Shown here piece by piece: positions 54,072 through 62,625 of a stretch of 64,000 nucleotides of DNA. Both the position numbers and the translations under genes were made by a program. Each line of letters begins with the position of its first letter. Position 1 is the stretch's first letter. This DNA comes from an uncultured Eggerthella sp. (GTDB lineage Bacteria; Actinomycetota; Coriobacteriia; Coriobacteriales; Eggerthellaceae). Location of the stretch: positions 168,436-232,435 of the forward strand of contig CALLDI010000001.1 of the NCBI GenBank assembly GCA_937998355.1, written 5' to 3'. The notes beneath the pieces are model-generated. The model was not told the origin of the DNA, searched no databases, and saw only the letters and a program-made list of their open reading frames with translations.

Positions 54072-55445
54072 ATGGCTGCAGAAAAAATTGCGCGACAGGG
54101 CCTTACATGGCGCCATATTGCGGTCGTCATCACTATGATGCTCGCGATGCTGACCGCAGTAGGTATCGTATTCACCGCTGCGGGTTTGTGCTATAGACCT
54201 GTTTCGCAACATTTTGGCGTTCAAACGTCTCAAGTGGCGTTGTACGTCACGTTCGTTTATCTAGGCCAAGCGATCGGCGCTGCTCCCGCAGGCATCTTGT
54301 TCGATAAGTTCAATGCCAAAGCAGTCTGTTTGGTGGCAGCCTTGATGGTGGTCGTGCCCTATTTGGGATTCTCGGTCTACCCAGCGATCTGGTGTTATTG
54401 GGTCGCAGGCTTCATCATCGGTCTTGGTCTCGTATGCGTCGAATTCACGATGACCGCAGGCATCTTGAGCCGCTGGTTCCATACGAATTACGGCACCGTG
54501 ACCGGTCTCGTTTTTGCGATGACAGGTGTTGGCGGTGTTCTCTGGAATCTTGTCGGTCAGTTCGTGCTCGGTCCACAACTTACTGGTTGGCATGAACTCT
54601 ATATGCTGTTTGGCGTCTGTATCCTTCTGGGGACGATTCCGGGAATTCTCCTGTTCGTTCGTCGAACCCCGCAAGAATGCGGAACGCTGCCCTATGGTAT
54701 GCCTCTCTCTGCTGAAGAGGCTGATGCTGAGATCAACCTGGAGGTTCCCGAAGAGCCAGGCTATGAGGCGAAAGAAGTGCTTCGCTTGCCGTTCTTCTGG
54801 ACGATCTTGCTCGGCGCGGGCTTGCTCAATACCATCACGACCATGTCACAGCTTTTCGCTACGTATGTGCAGTTCCTCGGCCATGAAGGCTGGGGTGGGC
54901 AAGCGCTCGTTGGCTTGTTGCTGCTCTCAGGTACGCTCGAGGCTTTCGCTTCTGCTGGCCAGGGCGGCGGTAAGGTTTTGATCGGCTTCATCGAATCGCA
55001 TTCTATTCTTGCTGCGCAGTTGATCGGTTATGTCGGTGGTTGCGTCGGCTTGCTCATCATGTGGTGGATGCCGATCCTCTTTGGTGAAGCAGGAATCTGG
55101 CCGATGTTCACAGGTGGCTTATTCTATGGCTTAGCCTATGCCTGTTCGACCGCAATGCTGCCTTATTTGGTACGCGAAGTATTCGGCGGAAAAGACTTCG
55201 ACAAGATATATTCGTGGTTCATCGCGGTGTTCAATCTGATCGGCGCTGCTGGCGCGACAGGTTGGGCTGTGGTGTCTGAAGTCTTCGGTTGGACAGGTTT
55301 CTTCATTGGCGGTCTTTTGGTCCTTACGATCACATTCGGTTTGCTCATCTACACCTGGATCGCTGGTGATAGAGCTCGTAAACGTACCTGGTACGTATCC
55401 GATCAAGAGCTCGCGCATGCTGAACAGGCGCGCGTGGAAGCTTAA
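54072..55445 (+). CDS. MFS transporter, oxalate/formate antiporter (OFA)-like
   Basis: This 457 aa inner-membrane protein has twelve hydrophobic helices in two halves with a central polar loop (about 210-235, rich in Glu). OFA-type features include the periplasmic-side start VGIVFTAAGLCYRPVSQHFGV, YLGQAIGAAPAGILFDKF (the MFS loop 2-3 signature) and RTPQECGTLPYG after helix 6. Family members exchange small carboxylates such as oxalate/formate or lactate. The ATG has a very strong ribosome binding site (AAGGAGGAGTT). It follows the TetR gene and precedes CoA-transferase genes, so its substrate is probably a carboxylate activated as a CoA ester. The exact substrate is unknown. Confidence 0.85.
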   Translation: MAAEKIARQGLTWRHIAVVITMMLAMLTAVGIVFTAAGLCYRPVSQHFGVQTSQVALYVTFVYLGQAIGAAPAGILFDKFNAKAVCLVAALMVVVPYLGFSVYPAIWCYWVAGFIIGLGLVCVEFTMTAGILSRWFHTNYGTVTGLVFAMTGVGGVLWNLVGQFVLGPQLTGWHELYMLFGVCILLGTIPGILLFVRRTPQECGTLPYGMPLSAEEADAEINLEVPEEPGYEAKEVLRLPFFWTILLGAGLLNTITTMSQLFATYVQFLGHEGWGGQALVGLLLLSGTLEAFASAGQGGGKVLIGFIESHSILAAQLIGYVGGCVGLLIMWWMPILFGEAGIWPMFTGGLFYGLAYACSTAMLPYLVREVFGGKDFDKIYSWFIAVFNLIGAAGATGWAVVSEVFGWTGFFIGGLLVLTITFGLLIYTWIAGDRARKRTWYVSDQELAHAEQARVEA

Positions 55446-55471
55446 GGAAAATAGTTATTCTTGATGAGCGG

Positions 55472-55502
55472 AGTCGGGGAAGCTTGCTTCCCCGACTTTT
55501 TG
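55472..55502 (+). terminator. Terminator after the MFS gene
   Basis: AGTCGGGGAAG and CTTCCCCGACT form an 11-bp stem with a short loop and TTTTT at the end. Confidence 0.9.
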
Positions 55503-55612
55503 AATAGCATCGAATCGTGATGACAGATTCGGTGGTTGGGGGGAAATAGTCAAGCGCATGAGAAGCGTGAATAAGATCCGCTTCTTTTCGATCTATCTTT
55601 AGGGGGAGAAGG

Positions 55613-56056
55613 ATGCAGAAGTCAACGACAAAAGGGCGAGCGATCATCGATCTAGAAAGCTTGGTAGCGATACTGAACCCTGCGATCTTCATCGTGCTGC
55701 TCGGTGGACTCTTGCTCAAATTCGATACGGTGACATTGATCGTCGTGGGCGTGGTTGGATACACGATCTGGGGCATCTTGAACCTGTTCGTGAAGCGCCA
55801 GCGCCAGCAGGAATTCTTGCAACAGCAGGCAAAGAAGAAGAAACAGAAGGGGCAGGCTCCAAAACTCGTTGATGCAGGATTCGTAGCTTCTCTTCTCAAT
55901 CCGGTCGTGCTCATCGTTCTTTTCTTTGGCGTGATGCAAGGTTGGGACTTGTCCATTCTTATCACTATCGGCGTCATCGGGTACGGAGCATGGATGGTCC
56001 TCACGATGAAGGACCGCAAGCAAAAGCAAGTGAACACGAAGAAACGTAAGAAATGA
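55613..56056 (+). CDS. Membrane protein with an internal duplication, function unknown
   Basis: This 147 aa protein consists of two copies of one two-helix unit. Residues 16-57 and 88-130 align over their length; shared features are LNP near the start of each unit and GVVGY/GVIGY with a following W near the end. A very basic linker (KRQRQQEFLQQQAKKKKQKG) joins them and the C-terminus is also basic (KQVNTKKRKK), so both faces of the linker are probably cytosolic. The ATG follows AGGGGGAGAAGG. It sits alone between two terminators in the accessory block. I do not recognise a family. Confidence 0.72.
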   Translation: MQKSTTKGRAIIDLESLVAILNPAIFIVLLGGLLLKFDTVTLIVVGVVGYTIWGILNLFVKRQRQQEFLQQQAKKKKQKGQAPKLVDAGFVASLLNPVVLIVLFFGVMQGWDLSILITIGVIGYGAWMVLTMKDRKQKQVNTKKRKK

Positions 56057-56077
56057 ACAAAGCTCTCACCTAAACGA

Positions 56078-56109
56078 AAAGGCCCACACATTGGCGGACC
56101 TTTTCGCGA
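56078..56109. terminator. Bidirectional terminator
   Basis: CGAAAAGG and CCTTTTCG with inner GC pairs form a stem between the duplicated membrane protein and the converging CaiB gene, with A- and T-rich arms usable in both directions. Confidence 0.75.
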
Positions 56110-56137
56110 GTTAGCATTCTGTCGCGGTGCAACAGGA

Positions 56138-57310
56138 TCATTCAGCGCAATGCACGCTTTTGTTCTTGATGAGAAGATCGATCATCGTTTGTTCGAGGCC
56201 GATCTCTTCTAAGACTCGTTTTGTGTCTGCTCCGAGCGGGCGAGGTTCTTGTGCGTCCGTAAGATCCGATACATGATCACCCATGCGATGAGGCGTGTTC
56301 GTTTGGAGCACCTCGCCAATAGTGGGATAGTCGTGGTATTGCAGAATACCCGGGCTCGTCTGCATGGCGAATGCGGTAGATTCGGTCTTGTTCAAACAAG
56401 GCGAGATGCAATGGTCGCGCTCTGCGAGCCAAGCCACCCATTCATCGTAGGTCTTCTCGGCGACCAGATCGACCACCTCTTGATATCCCTCAGGATTTTC
56501 CGTCGGTGTGTCTTTGAGCATGTCATGGAGATCGGGACGTTGGATATCGTCGCAGAAATCATTCCAGAATGAATGCTCATAGAAGCCGAATGCGAGCTTG
56601 CGTCCATCCTTCGTTTGATACACGTTGTATCCGATGGCTGGATATTCGCGCTTGGTCGAAGGGAAATCCTTGCCGTAGAAATACCAGCGGCTGTCGAGCA
56701 TCGCATTCCACCAGACAAGGGAATCATACATCGAAACATCGATGTGACAGCCTTCGAATGTCTGATCGCGAACATAGAGCGCACCCAAAATCCCTTGCAG
56801 GGCGACCATGGCTGCTGCGAAATCAGCAGGAGGGAGGAGAGCAACGTGCCCTTCATTCAGGTCATAGAATCCTGTTTCAGCGACGATATTGATATCGTGC
56901 AGGGGCTTTTTGCTGCGCGGGTGGTCCTGTCCGTATGCCGAGAGCGAGCAGTAGATGATGCGCGGGTTGATCTTCTGTAGGATCGGATAGTCGATCTTCA
57001 GGCGTTCGGTAACGCCAGGTCGGAAGTTCTCGATGATGATATCTGCCTTTTGTACAAGAAGATAGAACGCGGATAGCACGCTTGGATCCTTAAGATCGAG
57101 CGAGATGCTCTCCTTGTTGCGGTTGAGCGCGTAATGATAGTAACTCTTGCCATCGATCTGCGGCTTTTCTTGGCGACAGTAATCACCGGTCTTCGTGTCT
57201 TCGACCTTGATCACGCGCGCTCCAAAATCAGCGAAATACAAACTTGGATATGCGCCGAGAAGATAGCGAGACAGATCGAGCACGACTAAGTTCTCAAAGG
57301 GCTTCTTCAT
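56138..57310 (-). CDS. CaiB/BaiF family protein (copy 2), racemase-like motif
   Basis: This 390 aa protein starts at ATG 57310 (AAAGGAGTCGC upstream) with FENLVVLDLSRYLLGAYPSLYFADFGARVIKVED, the class III CoA-transferase N-terminus. Unlike the two other copies, its active-site region reads KPLHDINIVAETG, close to the HDIN motif of alpha-methylacyl-CoA racemases, where His and Asp act on the alpha carbon. It could therefore be a racemase or a CoA-transferase. It is transcribed away from the crotonase gene across a 597-bp region. A longer reading to 57490 is not supported. Confidence 0.85.
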   Translation of the reverse strand: MKKPFENLVVLDLSRYLLGAYPSLYFADFGARVIKVEDTKTGDYCRQEKPQIDGKSYYHYALNRNKESISLDLKDPSVLSAFYLLVQKADIIIENFRPGVTERLKIDYPILQKINPRIIYCSLSAYGQDHPRSKKPLHDINIVAETGFYDLNEGHVALLPPADFAAAMVALQGILGALYVRDQTFEGCHIDVSMYDSLVWWNAMLDSRWYFYGKDFPSTKREYPAIGYNVYQTKDGRKLAFGFYEHSFWNDFCDDIQRPDLHDMLKDTPTENPEGYQEVVDLVAEKTYDEWVAWLAERDHCISPCLNKTESTAFAMQTSPGILQYHDYPTIGEVLQTNTPHRMGDHVSDLTDAQEPRPLGADTKRVLEEIGLEQTMIDLLIKNKSVHCAE

Positions 57311-57907
57311 GCGACTCCTTTCCTCAAATGGCTTTTCGCTCGGGTATGCTAAGCCAGGAAAAGATGACGAAATCGCCGGTTCGCTCTTTATTGGGCGCAG
57401 ACGTTCAATTGTCCAGTTTGTTCCATCGGAGTTTTTGACAAAGCGCCGCACAAGACAAGTCGTCGGTGATCGCTCTGAGCCGATCTTCAAGGGATAAATT
57501 CAGGTCGCGCTCCTTTTGATCCTGGAAGGTAGGGCGAAATGATGCTCGAAAGCGGTGCGCGTCACGCACCAAAACGCATCGACAGAATCGCTCCTGCTAT
57601 CAATTTCAGAATCATCAATACTGTACAAAACAGCAGCTCTGTCGTTGAAATGCACAATTATCGCTTCGCTCGAGAAAAACCCAATAGACTTCTTCTTAGC
57701 GACGAAGTTCGAACGCAGGTCAGCTTTCCCTCGAACGGTGTCGTCAACGTGAGATAGGTCCTTCAGGCAGGTCTATCGACGCATAGGAGAAGGGGGTTCG
57801 GTGCCTTTTCCTCTGGTTGCCGTAGGCGTGGAATCGCTTACGGCAACCACTTCAAAGCCTAATGACCGTTTCGGACCTATTGCCAGATCGAAGATTGAGG
57901 GGTCATC
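57311..57907. promoter_or_regulatory. Divergent control region between CaiB copy 2 and the crotonase gene
   Basis: This 597-bp stretch has no convincing gene; a 72-codon reading frame at 57539-57757 lacks a ribosome binding site and family match. GTTTTTGACA at 57431-57440 is the same decamer as at the MFS promoter (53867-53876). TGGTTGCCGTA (57814-57824) and TACGGCAACCA (57839-57849) form an 11-bp stem, extendable by three pairs, 58 bases before the crotonase start. GGTGCG-5-CGCACC is near 57555. The region probably carries both promoters and operator sites. Confidence 0.45.
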
Positions 57908-58705
57908 ATGGATGTTCAGGGGTTCAAGTACATTTTCGTTGAAGAAAAAGAGGGCGTTTTCGTCGTAACGCTCGATCGTCCTGAAGCACGAAATGCATTG
58001 AATTCAGCTATGTGGGCGGAACTTTGCGATGCGTTCGCTTATTTCGATCGTAGCGATGATCTGCTGGTCGCGATCATCACCAACACTGGCAAGGTCTTTT
58101 GTGCCGGCGCTGACCTCAAGGAATACAACGATAAGACGCTTCATGCTCCTCTCGGCTGCGAAACGTGGGGGACAGGTGGCATGACGCGTCGCTACTGGAA
58201 GAAGCCTCTTATCATCGCTGCGAACGGAAAGGTGGTCGGCGGCGGCGCCGAGATGCTGCTCGCAAGCGACCTCGCGATCCTCTCTGACGATGCCATCGTT
58301 TCGTTTCCTGAGGTCAAGAATGCACTCTTTCCTGGTGGAGGTGGTGCTCCACTGCGCATTGGGAGATCGATCCATCTCAAGCATGCGCTGGAGTTGCTCT
58401 TAACGGGCGATCCGATCGATGCCTCAACGGCGGTCGACTGGGGTCTTGCGAATCGTTGCGTGCCTGAAGAACAGCTGATGGACGCCGCCTTCGAGCTTGC
58501 GCATCGGATCATGGCCAATGGCCCGCTCGCAGTGCGGATCACGAAGCAGGCGATATACGAATCCATGGACAAGAGTTTCCTTTCCGAGTCAGATGGCTGG
58601 CGTCTGATGGATCGTTTTCAGGAGCTCGCAACGGATTCTGAAGATGCGCATGAAGGTACGACCGCATTCAAGGAGAAGAGAAAGCCCGTCTGGAAAGGGC
58701 GCTAA
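57908..58705 (+). CDS. Enoyl-CoA hydratase/isomerase (crotonase) family protein
   Basis: Crotonase-fold enzymes act on acyl-CoA thioesters, most often hydrating a double bond. This 265 aa protein has VVTLDRPEARNALNSAMW, the oxyanion-hole segment KVFCAGADLKEYN, and ANGKVVGGGAEMLLASDLAI, plus SFPEVKNALFPGGGGAPLRI, which includes the usual acid/base glutamate region. The ATG follows GAGGGGTCATC. A CaiB gene follows after 56 bp. The pair resembles carnitine-type (caiB/caiD) modules, but no acyl-CoA ligase or dehydrogenase is present, so the substrate is open. Confidence 0.9.
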   Translation: MDVQGFKYIFVEEKEGVFVVTLDRPEARNALNSAMWAELCDAFAYFDRSDDLLVAIITNTGKVFCAGADLKEYNDKTLHAPLGCETWGTGGMTRRYWKKPLIIAANGKVVGGGAEMLLASDLAILSDDAIVSFPEVKNALFPGGGGAPLRIGRSIHLKHALELLLTGDPIDASTAVDWGLANRCVPEEQLMDAAFELAHRIMANGPLAVRITKQAIYESMDKSFLSESDGWRLMDRFQELATDSEDAHEGTTAFKEKRKPVWKGR

Positions 58706-58761
58706 GAAATGCAGGGATTGATCCTCGGTCGAGGATCGAGAGCGAGAAAAGGTGAAAGAAG

Positions 58762-60057
58762 ATGAAGGGTCTTGAAGGAATAAAGGTCGTTGAACTCACT
58801 GGCTATGTTGCTGCGCCGGCGTGCTTGCGCTTCTTAGGAGAGATGGGCGCGACCATCTATAAGATCGAACCATTTTCAGGAGACGAGTACCGCACCAATG
58901 GTCCTGGATTCGGCATGTCCAAGACCGATATCGACGACCCTGCGTTCGATCTCGCTTCTTTGAACAAGAATTTTCTGAGCGTGAATCTGAAGAGCGAGGA
59001 AGGCAAGGCGTTCATCGAGAAGCTACTGGCCGATGCGGATATTCTCGTCACGAGCTTCCGCGATAACGCTCTCAAGAAGCTCGGACTCGATTACGAATCG
59101 GTCCATCAGCGTCATCCTCATCTTGTATGGGGCCAGATGCGCGGGTATGGCGAATATGGTCCTGAACGAGATTCGCGTGGATTCGATACGACGGCCTACG
59201 CTGCTCGCGGTGGTTTCCTTGCGGTGCTGCCGCAGGATGGAGAGCACTATCAGCCTATCAATTGGCCAGCAGCGGTTGGGGACTGGAATGCATCCATGGC
59301 GCTCACGTCTGGCTTGCTAGCTGCGCTCGTTAGAAAGCAGCTTACGGGAGAGGGCGACAAAGTGACCGTGAATCTCTATCACTGCGCGCTTTGGGCGATG
59401 CAGATCATGCTCGCTTCGTCTCAGTTCGGGGACAAGTGGCCAAAGTCGCGATATGCGGTGACGTGTCCAACGAACAATAGCTACGTTACCAAAGATGGTG
59501 TTTGGTTCATCATGTGCTTCGGTAGTTACGATATGTACTATGAATACACCATGAAGCTCATGGGGCTCGATTTCATGCTCGACGCTGATCACGAAATGTA
59601 TGCAACGGCGGACTCGATCAATGACGGCTTGGGTAAGAATACCGAGGTGGTCAAGATCATGGAAAAACGATTCGCGGAGGAAGATTGGGATTATTGGGCA
59701 GAGATCTTCCGCGAAAAGGAAGTTCCGTACCAACGTCTTTTCTTGGCGAACGATATCTTGTCGGATGAGGAGGCTTACGCGAATGACGCGCTCAGAAGGC
59801 TTCATTATGACGCTTTTGGCGAGAAGGTCGTTCCTACATCACCAGTTCGTTTGCGCAGCATGGGTGATCCAGTGCTTCGAAAGAGTCGTCCGATCGGCTA
59901 CGATACGGCGCGCATCATGCAAGAATATGGCTATTCGCCCGAAGAGGTTGATGGTCTGAATGGAACAGCAGTGCTTTGCTACGACGGCGATCCGCTTCCG
60001 GATTCTGTCTTCGAACCGAGCTATGGTCCTCATTCCCTCTCCCCTGACCATGAGTGA
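58762..60057 (+). CDS. CaiB/BaiF family CoA-transferase (copy 3)
   Basis: This 431 aa class III CoA-transferase starts LEGIKVVELTGYVAAPACLRFLGEMGATIYKIE and has the probable catalytic aspartate in SRGFDTTAYAARGG. It ends with an extended C-terminus (DPLPDSVFEPSYGPHSLSPDHE). The ATG follows GAAAAGGTGAAAGAAG. It is cotranscribed with the crotonase gene and probably activates the same compound by CoA transfer. It resembles copy 1 at 41.3 kb more than copy 2. Confidence 0.88.
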   Translation: MKGLEGIKVVELTGYVAAPACLRFLGEMGATIYKIEPFSGDEYRTNGPGFGMSKTDIDDPAFDLASLNKNFLSVNLKSEEGKAFIEKLLADADILVTSFRDNALKKLGLDYESVHQRHPHLVWGQMRGYGEYGPERDSRGFDTTAYAARGGFLAVLPQDGEHYQPINWPAAVGDWNASMALTSGLLAALVRKQLTGEGDKVTVNLYHCALWAMQIMLASSQFGDKWPKSRYAVTCPTNNSYVTKDGVWFIMCFGSYDMYYEYTMKLMGLDFMLDADHEMYATADSINDGLGKNTEVVKIMEKRFAEEDWDYWAEIFREKEVPYQRLFLANDILSDEEAYANDALRRLHYDAFGEKVVPTSPVRLRSMGDPVLRKSRPIGYDTARIMQEYGYSPEEVDGLNGTAVLCYDGDPLPDSVFEPSYGPHSLSPDHE

Positions 60058-60110
60058 GGAACGAGTCGGCGCGCTCAGTGCGCCTTGAGCAAGCGGATCG
60101 ACGAAGGAAG

Positions 60111-60146
60111 AAGAGCCTCTATTCGTGCAGAATAGAGGCTCTTGTC
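60111..60146. terminator. Bidirectional terminator
   Basis: AAGAGCCTCTATTC and GAATAGAGGCTCTT form a perfect 14-bp stem with a 5-base loop, between the CaiB copy 3 gene and the converging telA. Confidence 0.9.
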
Positions 60147-60174
60147 GTGTCGGGAGTGGAAGAGAAAGAACGAG

Positions 60175-61341
60175 CTACTTGTTCTGGATCTCGAGCAGCT
60201 TATTCTTGAGCTCGCCTTCAAGACGTCTGATCTCAACCTCGGCCTCAGCACGCTTCTGTCTGCCTTCTTGCTGGATGCGCAGAACATCGTCGAAGGTCTG
60301 AATGAGCGTTTCATTGGTGTGCTGCAAGGTCTCGATATCCACGATGCCACGCTCGGTCTCTTCTGCGATCTGCGTGGTCGACTGCTGCAGCATGTCGGCA
60401 TTCTTGCGCAAAAGGTCGTTCGTCGCGTCCGTTACGGCATTCTGCGCCTTCACGGCTTCTGATGAATTCGCGATGCCGAGCGCGAGCACCATCTGATTCT
60501 TCCACAGCGGGATGGTGTTCACGAGCGTCGTTTGGATCTTCTCGATCATGGCGATCTCGTTGTTCTGGACCAAACGGATCTGTGGTGCGGTCTGCATCGC
60601 GATCACACGCGTCAGTTCGAGATCGGATATCTTTCGTTCGAAGCGCACGATACGATCCTCGAGATCGCGTGCAGCCTGGGCGTCCTCAGCGCGACCCGTC
60701 TCCTGCGCTTTCGCGATGAGCTCGGCCAGCTCGCCCGAACGGATCTCTTCGAGCTTTTTCTTTCCAGCCAAGATGTACATGGTCAGCTCTTTGAAGTACA
60801 CGATGTTCATGTCGTACATCTTGTCCAGCATCGCGCTGTCCTTCATCAGGCGCATCTGGTTCTCTTTGAGCACCTTGACGACCTTTTCGATATTGTTCTC
60901 GGCCTTGTCGTATTTGATGCGCAGCGATTGTATCTTGTTGGCGCCACGCTTGAAGAAAGCGAAGATGCCCTTCTCCTCGTCGACATCGAAGCTCTTCAGC
61001 TCGGTCACGACGTCCGTCAGAAGCGCACCCACCTCGCCCAGATCCTGCGTGCGCACGCTCTTGAGCGCGTTTTGTGAGAAATCTGCCATCTTCTTCTGCG
61101 CGCCCGCGCCATACTGCACGATCAGGTTCGAGTCGTGCAGATCGATCTGCTGCGAGAAATCATCGACCATGCGCTTCTCTTCAGGGCTGAGCATGCTGTC
61201 GTCGAGCGGTTCAGCTGGTGCGTCGGTCTCTACGATCTCTACCGTCTCTACGAGTTCGATCGTCTCCGCATCCTCAAGATCGGAGCTCAAGGTCAAAGAG
61301 GGGACGGGCAGATCGCCATCGGGTCTTATTTCGTCAGTCAT
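60175..61341 (-). CDS. TelA-like toxic anion resistance family protein
   Basis: This 388 aa protein belongs to the TelA family, first linked to tellurite resistance and found in many Gram-positive bacteria in envelope-stress or antimicrobial tolerance. It has an acidic N-terminus (about 1-50), then long helices with coiled-coil character, including KADIIE-like segments, ANKIQSLRIKYDKAENNIEKV and IPLWKNQMVLALGI, the most conserved stretch of the family. The C-terminal third is a coiled coil. It follows the XpaC gene by 12 bases on the same strand, a common pairing. The biochemical role is not established. Confidence 0.9.
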   Translation of the reverse strand: MTDEIRPDGDLPVPSLTLSSDLEDAETIELVETVEIVETDAPAEPLDDSMLSPEEKRMVDDFSQQIDLHDSNLIVQYGAGAQKKMADFSQNALKSVRTQDLGEVGALLTDVVTELKSFDVDEEKGIFAFFKRGANKIQSLRIKYDKAENNIEKVVKVLKENQMRLMKDSAMLDKMYDMNIVYFKELTMYILAGKKKLEEIRSGELAELIAKAQETGRAEDAQAARDLEDRIVRFERKISDLELTRVIAMQTAPQIRLVQNNEIAMIEKIQTTLVNTIPLWKNQMVLALGIANSSEAVKAQNAVTDATNDLLRKNADMLQQSTTQIAEETERGIVDIETLQHTNETLIQTFDDVLRIQQEGRQKRAEAEVEIRRLEGELKNKLLEIQNK

Positions 61342-61353
61342 AAAGATTCCTTT

Positions 61354-62541
61354 CTAGGATCTATCGAACGGGTCGTCAACGAGCCCTTCTTGGGCAAGGA
61401 CGGTATGAAGCACGGTGATGTCGGTAGAGACATCCCATGTCGTATCTTTGAATATGGAGTCGAGCAGTTTCTCGAAGGCGGTGTTCAGCGTATCGATCGT
61501 CTCTTCGATCTCCTTCTTCGAGGTCTGGATGTTCTCGCTCTGGATCGATTGCCTATCGAGTTCCTCGTACGCGTCGAGCAATTTGACGGTGACAGGTAAA
61601 TAATAGTTCATGAGCTGTTCGAGATCAGGGATCACTTCGGGGTGTTCCTGCGCGCGCTCGAAGATGTTCTGCAAGATGAGTTCGGTCTGCTCGAGCTTCT
61701 GAGACACGATGGGATCGGGAATCTCTTCATTGCTCGTGCGGATTTTGGCGAGGTAAGCTTGACCACGTTGGAGCATCGCGATCGCTTCAGAAGTGAGTGG
61801 GGTCGCGTTCTCGTCTGGGCCGACCGTGCGAATGAGCTGCTCTTGTCGCTCGCGCTCAAGGCGTGCACGAACGGACTGTTGATATTGTTGGTAGGTGCCA
61901 TCGGTCACCATGAGCGTGGTCGCCTGGTCGTCGAGATGCCCTTCGCGAAACATCCCTTTGCCGATCATCTTGCGAAGGTCCTTCACTACTTGGGCATCGG
62001 ATTCACCCGTTTGCGCCATCAGCTCCTTGATCGTGCAATACGTGCGCGATCCGAGAATACGGCGATAGATGCCGAAACGATTCGCGAAACCTGCACGCTT
62101 CGCGCCGCAAACGCACAATACGATGCTCGCGGCGCAGAGAAGAGCAAAACCGATCACACCTGCGTTGAAACCTGGAGCGAAGGTCAGCGCTCCGATAAGA
62201 CCAAGAATGGTCATGATGCCAAAAGATGCGGCCAGCATGCCGCCCCCGATCGCCATCGCATATCCTGAAGCTTTCAATCCGCTCGTCGGCGCATAGCGAT
62301 TTTGGATCGCGAGCATCTCTTGGCGTTGCTTGTTCATCTGCTCGAAGTATTCGTTCTGCCGCTCGATATGCTCGGATCTGTTCGCAGAAGCTTTCTTCTG
62401 CGCCTGCTCGATCCCGGCGCTGATGCTGGCTGTAGCGGTATTGATCGATCGTTCGACGATATTCTTCATCGAGGAGAAATCTTGCGTAGCGATAGCGTCT
62501 TGAATGGCGTCCTTGATCTGATCGCCAATATTCTTTCCCAT
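61354..62541 (-). CDS. XpaC family (5-bromo-4-chloroindolyl phosphate hydrolysis) protein
   Basis: This 395 aa protein resembles XpaC, named for a phosphate-ester hydrolysis phenotype in Bacillus; its true function is unclear. It has a helical N-terminus, two adjacent membrane helices (about 100-150; GGGMLAASFGIMTILGLIGAL and a second, cysteine-containing stretch), a small domain with TIKELMAQTGESDAQVVKDLRKMI, which resembles a winged helix, and a helical C-terminal half. The start ATG 62541 follows a weak GGACCGAAG ribosome binding site. It is the first gene of the xpaC-telA operon. Confidence 0.88.
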   Translation of the reverse strand: MGKNIGDQIKDAIQDAIATQDFSSMKNIVERSINTATASISAGIEQAQKKASANRSEHIERQNEYFEQMNKQRQEMLAIQNRYAPTSGLKASGYAMAIGGGMLAASFGIMTILGLIGALTFAPGFNAGVIGFALLCAASIVLCVCGAKRAGFANRFGIYRRILGSRTYCTIKELMAQTGESDAQVVKDLRKMIGKGMFREGHLDDQATTLMVTDGTYQQYQQSVRARLERERQEQLIRTVGPDENATPLTSEAIAMLQRGQAYLAKIRTSNEEIPDPIVSQKLEQTELILQNIFERAQEHPEVIPDLEQLMNYYLPVTVKLLDAYEELDRQSIQSENIQTSKKEIEETIDTLNTAFEKLLDSIFKDTTWDVSTDITVLHTVLAQEGLVDDPFDRS

Positions 62542-62625
62542 CTTCGGTCCTTGTGAGGTTCGGAGTCGTTTCTTTCATTATAAAGGTGTCAGGGTGCTCG
62601 AACCGCGACTTGCCTATATACGCAA

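Noticed and set aside
57539..57757. 72-codon open frame in the divergent CaiB/crotonase region
   Set aside because: No ribosome binding site, no hydrophobic or domain-like pattern, and it ends in a region with regulatory dyads.
53130..60057. Oxalate degradation locus (formyl-CoA transferase plus oxalate/formate antiporter)
   Set aside because: The CaiB and MFS families fit, but there is no oxalyl-CoA decarboxylase and the crotonase has no place in that pathway. Left as unknown carboxylate metabolism.
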